A stretch of 64,000 nucleotides of DNA from Endocalyx cinctus (Eukaryota > Ascomycota > Sordariomycetes > Amphisphaeriales > Apiosporaceae), in NCBI GenBank assembly GCA_001600455.1, contig BCKC01000002.1, forward strand, positions 4,292,171 through 4,356,170, read 5' to 3'. The translations under genes and the position numbers were made by a program. The first letter of the stretch is position 1. Every line of letters begins with the position of its first letter. The notes beneath the pieces are model-generated. The model was not told the origin of the DNA. It made no database searches and saw nothing but the letters and a program-made list of their open reading frames with translations. Of the stretch, positions 56,635 through 64,000 are shown one piece after another.

Positions 56635-59600
56635 GTTGCCCAAAATGGATAGTGATGGATGGGTAATGTCCTTGGTTTTGGTAGTGACGGAGAAAATTCC
56701 GAAGCGGTAGTCCAGTTAGAATGCCAGGTAGGAATAGGCTTGATACCTAGGCACTGGTAGCAGTCATTCAATCAAGTCAGTCTATCAGTCATTCAGAGGC
56801 TCATCAATCATTGGAAATCAGCTACATCACGGGATATGCCAATATCCATGGGTTTCTTCGACTTACCTATTTTCAAATGACTGTCGTACGATGACGGAAC
56901 TGAAGTACGTACAGTGCAGCAGTGAGTGTCGGCTACGCTTGAAGGATAAGAATGGGACCCTGTCGGTTCGCACAAGTGTTGGTTTGAATAATGTTGTTTT
57001 TTTGGGTGGGCTGGCGGGGTAGCTACTTTCGCAGCTTCGCTATCGTTATCAGCTATAGTATGTAATAGAATGTACTAGCCTTAAGTACTCTGTACCTAAC
57101 CTAGTACGTAAGGTAGGTACCTACCTAATGTAATATAGTACCGGAATTAACGGGAAGGGCGCTGTGAAAGGTAATACAAGCGTACCTAAAGCTTTTAGGT
57201 AGCAGTTAGGTTAGGCGAAATGTTTAAGTCCAATATACTCAGCGCTGTCTTAACCCCGCATCTATATTATTTGTTCACAGTATTTTAGGTAGTTTAGGTA
57301 GTTTAGGTACATAAGGTGGTGCGTGAAATAGCTCGCAGACAGGCTAACAGGGCCATTACTATCAAAATTCACCTACTTTACTTCTCATTATTCTATAAGA
57401 AAAAAAGAAAAGAAAAGACGTATGATTATTATATTATTAGAAGGGGAATTAGGAAGAGGTTGCAAAAATATTTTATCTTTATCTTTCATGTTTTCCCTGT
57501 CTTTATAAAAATCAAGTAAATATTTGAATATAGTGCCTTTTAGGGGAGATTAGCGCCCAAATAACTGTACTACTATAAGTTGATATATACATCTTACACC
57601 GCAAAGATACAATCTATTAAAATCCTAAAAATATCTCTGTGATAGTCTTGTCTTTCTCTTTCTAACGGTATAAGTATTATATATATATATATTCTCTGAT
57701 GTTTTAATTTAAAATGAAAGTGCAAAATAGATAGATTTTGGTGATATTGGGCGCATACATAGACTACCTACCTAGTTGCCTAGATATTTTGCACACCACC
57801 TGAGTAACATAACTTGATTAAGTAACCTTTTCCTACCTCCCCCTTGTTGATTTTTCCCACGTCTCTATTTTAAAAAGACATCAATAAAGACTAGTAGGTA
57901 GATACCTAAGGTATGCCCGCACATACGAAATATTGAGTATTTACTCCGTATGTACTAAGCAGTACCTTTCATTAGCCAAGGGTACCGTACTCCAAGTACT
58001 TGTAGGTAGTTATGGTACTTAGTACCTCAATTTACAGACGGTGAATGCAGCTAAGTACTAAAGTAGAAAGTTGGTGTTATGCACCAAAGCACTGTTATAT
58101 ATATGTGCAGGTAACTGGTATGTTTTTTATCTGAATTATACAGTTAGACAGTACGTGTTCGGCATAGGCAGTAGAATCTCTCCTAGATATAGAGATTAAA
58201 TCCATTGAAGTTTATACTTCGGATCCTTTAGGAACCAATGTCGATCTAAACCGGCCCAATAATGTCTTTCAGGGTTGGCGTGAATGCCATGAACAGGGCT
58301 GAGGCTACATTGGGACATATTTCTTCCAAACTTTGTAAGCTATACTAGTTCCATACTCGTCTCTTTGGTATTCTTGGTATATGTAGGTGTCTTTTCGTTG
58401 TACGTGTAGGAACTGAGGCACATGATCAGAATTTTACGCCAAGATATATCCATGACAATGCGTGGTGTCCTTTCACAAACGAAGTATCTCTCTCTGTCTC
58501 TCTCCCTACCTAGCGTCCAATACCAAGTGATGATACATCGGCTCCTACTTGATATTTGATAAGAGAAACACGAGAATAACGATTGTTATAGGAATCCCGC
58601 ATAGCACCGGAAATATTCTGGAGTTGTTTTTGTCAACCCCGAGACACTAAAATGTTCTGAAAGAACAAAAGGAGGGGTCACTAAAGGATAAGGAGGTGGG
58701 TACAACAGCAAAGTGTACAGTACCTGGACTTGATATGTGGGGTGGGGGTTTAAAAGGCCAACTAGTGTAGACAATCCTCCTACAAGAATGCATAATAGAA
58801 GATGGGAATTTTTTTTTTTTTAATCATAATAATAATGGATGTTTTCTCTTTAAGATCCTCTGTTTTTATTTTGCGACGTATGCATGATAGGTATGAAAAT
58901 TATATGTCTTTGTAATCATTAATAAGGTAATCTAAAATATTATTTAATGTACCTTCAAAATGTTGCTTATATTATTATTTTTATATAAATTGGAACGAAA
59001 GAAATAAGGCGTATACAAATCATCGTTCATCGAATTAATATAGATTGAGTTAGCTAGGTTACAGTATTATAAGATGAACCTTTCTTTGGAGGGGTCAATT
59101 AAAAGTATTTTCCCTATTTTCCCTACATCCATGAATAGTACACTAGAGAGAGGGAAAAAAAAAGAAAAGAAAAAAAAAAAAGGAGGGGAAAATAATTACT
59201 ATAGAAGGTAATGAATGATCCTATCCATGGATCTTTGACATGGTAATGCGGCAAGATGCTGATGACGGGATCTCTCTCTACACGTAGCATAGGAATCGTG
59301 GTGTAAGAAAGTCCGGCTTTTCAATATTGGCCCACTCCAATCAAAACCTCTCCCGAGCCTAAAGAGACTTCTGGTGGAGAAAAGCAAGACACCGTTGTCT
59401 TGATTTGTCTCGTGCCATGTGCCGATTTTCCGAGAAACCCTGGCGGGCTGAATCCAACACCACCTGAGGATACCTGAACAGGGACTATCTCTTTAAGATA
59501 CATAAAGCGGAACCAAACAATATGTATACGTACAACAGTGAGGATGTCAAACCTTCACTCCTTTACTTCCAAACAAATATAAAAAATATATACATATTTT

Positions 59601-62600
59601 TTATTATTATTTTTTCCCCCTGTTTTTCTCGAATCTGACGTAGGTATCATACCCATATTTTCATGTATTTTCTAAGACTTTTTCTTTTGTATACGTATAT
59701 TCGTGACTCGTATTCATATACGTCGTACTTAAAAATACTAATCATCCTAGGTATAGTCAGGGACTATATCTCCAGGGTCTGAAGTATGCCAAGAGCGCCA
59801 TACATCAAGTTTCCCCATGTAGCCCTGCAATGGAACCCTGACAACCCTGCAGATGAACGCGAGTATGATGTCGTTGACGCCGCTAGTCTATGCCCCAGCG
59901 AACTACAGCCGCCCAGCACTACCATGTAGTCCATCCAAACAATTCCGATTTTTACGTTGTCCACATTATATCTCAATTTCCATAATATCGATTTAAAAGA
60001 GAAAATACCTATCTGTGTACTAATGAATTTTACACTAAAAGAATAAATAAATAAAAATTTCCCGACGCCGTCGGCCGAGCCAATCCATATTCTGAATCGA
60101 TTTTCGCCTCTTAACCTGTAAACATCTGTGGATATGATATTACCAATACTCCGTACATTTACTTGTACATCAGTCTCTAGACCACCTTCCGTGGCAACTG
60201 GTTTTCTTAAAATAGTATTTACATAATTTCTTCACGCACTGTGATATTTATTTAATGTAATCCTTTATCTTAGCCCTTCGTTAACGGCTTCTTAGCTTTC
60301 ATCCTTAATGACTAGTTCTTCGTTTCCTCATCCCGAGACAGCTCCGACGTACATCCATGGATATGGGTATGTCCTGTATCAGTTGTGGCAACTTTCTAGA
60401 ATTCTACACTACATTCCACCGCCTGTAAACAGCTTAAGGCGTGCTATTTGCTGCCAAGGTATCCAGGCACATCAAGCATCTCTCGAACAAAACACGGCGT
60501 GTAACTTTTTACGATTCACCGTCCCACCGTCCACCGCTCTCGGTTCTCTCTCTACCTACCTAACATAGTTAGATAACAATACCGTTAGAAAAAAAAAATA
60601 CGTCTACATACGTGTAGATGTTTACGTATCGAGAAAACCTATATGCCGAGCCAAAGAGGCTCTAAGCTAAGTAAGTCAGCCTCTTTATCGAACGTCTAGC
60701 AAGGCGCGACCTGGAGCAATACCGGTTTTCTGTACTAGTGAAGCGTATTGTTTAAGATCACTAACTATTAGTTCTACGCATCTCCGATCTTCTTTTCTTA
60801 TGTCATTGTATTCTGTAGAGACTACCTAGGTAGTCTTCTCATAACCATATTCCTATGCAGGCGCCTATTTTCTAGCTGGCTACTAACACACGATGATAAA
60901 CATGAAAGGCAATGAATAAGTCAAGCACTGAAAGCTGTTCTACTGTAGGTGTGAAAGTCAATCGCTTATGTCGTGTACGAAATACCTTGTAAATAAGAGA
61001 GGATAACCACTTAACCAGGATTAAAGACAGATGCTTGTAAGAACCTTGTCTACGGATGGGCAGGGTAGATGATATTTCTACCTACCTAGTAAGTAGCACA
61101 CTACACTATGTACGTAAAACTATACATCTTGAGCCCCATCTTCACTCGCTCGTGTTCTCCCAACAAAAAAAAAAATAAAACACCATCCTTTAGAATAATG
61201 AACATAAGATATCCTACTTTAAACAATTAAGAGGGACTAGGTAGAAATAAAAAAATAAAATTAAAGAAGTTGATATAGCCTTTTCATTATCATTATCCGT
61301 CTTCCTCTCTCTCTCTCTATATATAGGTAGAAGTAGTAGGTAGGTACACTACTTTGGCAGTTTAGGTGACTCTTATACCCGAGTGCTGCCGCCGCCTCTC
61401 CACCTTGTCAGAGTCTGCCCACAATTTTTTTTTTTTAATTCTAAGACTTGTCACTTTGAAGAATACCTGCATACGCATATGTATCAGGTATCTGTCTATG
61501 TACATATGTATACACTGGTAGACAGACAATTCTATTATTCTCTTACTTAGTATAAACATCTAAAATGCTTCTAAAGCCGAGCTAATCGCTTCTCTGCATC
61601 GGATATCACATACATAGGATGCTACTTAATTACATATACGTACCCAGACAGCTATGTATATGAGGTATACTACATATACAAATTTCTGATCTTACCTCTG
61701 CCCCCCCCCCCCCCCTCGCTCAACTAATCTACCCCTCGATTTCACCTTGGCATTTTCCTGCTTCTGCATTCGAATTACAGATACTTTACCTCCAAAAGTA
61801 GTGTGTGTGTACATATTATTTAGCTTACCCTGGACTGGGTCTAACGTTGTATGTACTGTTAGACCGATCTCATCCCTGGTCGATCTAGTTAGTCACTTTT
61901 ATCATATTTATTAGTTTATATGTACTTTTTTCTGTTTATACCGTCAAATACTTCTGTATATCGTGCTAGCCTACCACTTTTCTCTTTATGTACACACTAC
62001 GCTACGCTACACTATGCTACTATTCATGACCCCCATTACATATACTAGCTAATACTACTGTCTATGCGGATGGATATCCACAACATTGGGTACACTACAT
62101 TATATGGTCACCGAGCGGAGCGGATTCCATCGTCGCATTCCCCTTCATCTTTTTCTACGTAATATCTGGGGCGATACATCCTCTCTTTCTTTTGTGGAGT
62201 ACGCCGGCTTTGTGAACCTTACATTACCTATTCTTATCCACCATCCTATGTTCTTCCCATGTTACTGGGGTTCGATCTCCGTCTTTTTTTCTCTGTGATT
62301 ACTCTTTACTACAGTAGGTAGTACTTACGTACCATTCCATCTACCAAGTAACTATTATACATGTACGTATATACCTACTTAAGTATATATGAATATATGT
62401 ACGTATATATTAAAGTACCTTACTTACCTAGTATGTACTCAACTGTTCGGTCGATTTAGTGACTTTTCTACCCACGTATGTATTTCCCTATAACTAACTT
62501 AGTTTATATCTTATACATACCCGCATACATACATACTTACTTGTAAGTATACATACATTCATACCCGCCCTACACACCCGACATTCTTAAAATTAATCAC

Positions 62601-63100
62601 CCTTCCCCAGTTATCGTGGCACAAATAGTTCTATCTCCCTTACCAACCTATCTAACTTTTTTTTTTTTTCTTCTTCTCTTCTTCGTCTGTCCTTTCTTCC
62701 CGACCGTTGCTGTCCTTTAAAAAATCTTTTCACTTCTGTCTGTTGTATCTCGAATACAGCTTCTCCTATCCAGCTAGAATATTATATTTCTATACTCGTT
62801 CGCTAACTGCGCCGTTGGACTGGATCCATTATTTATTCGAATCGCCTATCGCGGGCCTTTTTCTCCCACTCTAACTTGCGCCCTCGCCTTTTTAGGATCT
62901 TAGCAAATTATTCTTACTGTTACTTTTTATTTTTATTTTCTTGTTAAAGAAACAAATAAGAGCCCAGGGCTTTCTCAAAATGCCATTAGAAACTATATTT
63001 TACCTCCTGAATAAGTGAAGAGACTGAGGTAGAAGTCGGCCAGAGACTTTTCCTTCGCTTTTTTGGTGAGGAAGTCACTGTCCAACCTGCTCAGCCTGAC
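56635..63100. other. 6.4 kb gene-free region upstream of a transcription factor
   Basis: No coding gene was recognised on either strand. It contains TACCTAGGTA-type clusters (57,060-57,310; 57,760-58,040; 62,300-62,420), an (AT)n run near 57,677-57,693, a C15 run at 61701-61715, a CTCTCTCT/TATATA tract near 61,305-61,325 and a T-run near 62,659. The last 500 bases are pyrimidine-rich, as in long leaders of regulatory genes. It may hold a long untranslated leader or regulatory DNA for the factor at 63101, an unannotated non-coding RNA, or simply be repeat-worn spacer. Confidence 0.5.
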
Positions 63101-64000
63101 ATGTCAGCTACCTCCCGCCCCACACAGTCTTCTGCGGATAGCGCAGCATCTGTTAAGTTGGGTAACCAAGACTCTCCAGACCCCCCGGACCCTGGATTAT
63201 CTAGTGATGAAGAAAATATATCGATCCCTTATGAACATGAATCCCAAGGTGACACCGTCTTGAAAGATTATGACCCGGGCAATGCTCCCGGATCTTCTAA
63301 CGATGCGCCGTCCGTACCACTTCAGAAGCGACGGAGGGTGACTCGTGCTTGCGACGAATGTCGAAGAAAGAAAATTAAATGCGATGGAAAGCAACCATGC
63401 ACCCATTGCCAAGTTTATAGTTATGGTACGAAATTTCTTGTCTCCGACTCCCCGCCGTTCATTTGATGCTGAGAACTTGTGCCAGAATGCACCTATGATA
63501 AGCCGTCTAACCGGCGAAGAAACCCGGCGCCTCAGTATATAGAGGCACTAGAGAACAAGCTGTCCAGGGCCGAGGCCTTGCTGCGCAAATTCATGCCCGA
63601 TGTCGACTTGAACGACCCAAACCTGGATCCTGCCGTTCAACAGGAGTTCCGGCTCCGCGAACAGGCTAGGCTCAGAGCCGCGGCACTTAAGAATGAACGA
63701 CCAGGCTCCCCAAAGACCGAAGGACAGCTTCAGTCTATGATTGAGACGGTTGGCCAACTTGACCTAGACGAGCGCGGCGATTACGATTTCCATGGAATTT
63801 CGTCAGGTTCGGTCTTTTTCAAGCGAATGAAAGAACACTTTGGGACTCTTTTAGGAAGAAACTATCAGATCCCGCTCATGCCGAGACCTCCTCGTCCGGC
63901 TGGCGTGGCGAACCTTGATTCCCCCGGGTCTTCCGCAAGCTCGCCTTGGGAGCCTAACATTATCCCGGACGTATACGATCTACCACCCAAGGAAAGGGCC
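63101..64000 (+). CDS. Zn(II)2Cys6 fungal transcription factor (partial, runs off the window)
   Basis: Exons 63101-63425 and 63486 onwards (intron 60 nt, GTACGA...TGCCAG) give the first 279 codons. The disordered N-terminus is acidic. The zinc cluster is [20 protein letters not shown] plus PCTHC, with the sixth Cys in exon 2 (YSYECTYD), giving spacing CX2CX6CX5CX2CX6C. The intron falls between the fifth and sixth Cys, a common position in this family. Next come the linker [20 protein letters not shown], a coiled coil ([18 protein letters not shown]), then [20 protein letters not shown], the start of the regulatory middle-homology region. The target genes cannot be read from this part. The stop lies beyond position 64000. 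Confidence 0.9.

Noticed and set aside
59199..59503. Two overlapping minus-strand frames of about 60 codons
   Set aside because: They are short, without recognised motifs or splice support, in AT-rich spacer.

Overview
This 64 kb window is nuclear DNA of a filamentous ascomycete (Pezizomycotina, most likely a Sordariomycete). The conserved genes carry short GT-AG introns (54-250 nt) with TACTAAC/CTGAC-type branch sites. They have filamentous-fungal architectures, such as a 2.5 kb-codon ubiquitin hydrolase, Sin1, CSN1 and a Zn2Cys6 regulator. The intergenic DNA is AT-rich and studded with TACCTAGGTA-like motifs. No bacterial operons, CRISPR arrays, rRNA or tRNA genes were seen. Gene models were joined by hand from splice sites and reading-frame continuity.

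Layout. 1-24.6 kb: a GPI-anchored cell-wall protein (-), TORC2 subunit Sin1 (-) divergent from a PRCC-domain protein (+), a DUF7582-like protein (-), a giant USP-type deubiquitinase in five exons (-), and the RNase P/MRP subunit Pop3 (+). 25-34.9 kb is an accessory, decaying patch. It holds an interrupted hypothetical gene, a single-pass membrane protein with no usable ATG, the 3' end of a Ser-rich membrane protein, a cytochrome P450 with one frameshift, a foldback (near-palindromic) element of about 415 bp, and a stretch almost without CpG.

35-56.6 kb is a dense block. It contains a low-complexity hypothetical protein (+), then NOC3 (-) and NIP7 (+) head to head on a 336 bp shared promoter (both act in 60S ribosome assembly), gamma-glutamyl kinase (-) head to head with the ATP23 protease (+), and Aurora kinase (-). 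A complex I B15-like subunit (+) is followed by SAP18 (-) head to head with PRP18 (+), and then CSN1 (-). Two further broken coding fragments lie at 46.7 and 50.3-50.7 kb.

56.6-63.1 kb is a gene-free interval of about 6.4 kb, ending in a Zn2Cys6 transcription factor that runs off the right edge. The conserved genes have clean frames across more than 30 splice junctions, so the frameshifts in the accessory genes look like real decay rather than poor sequence. I found no convincing new biological system. The most unusual items are the foldback element, the CpG desert beside it, and the cluster of broken genes.
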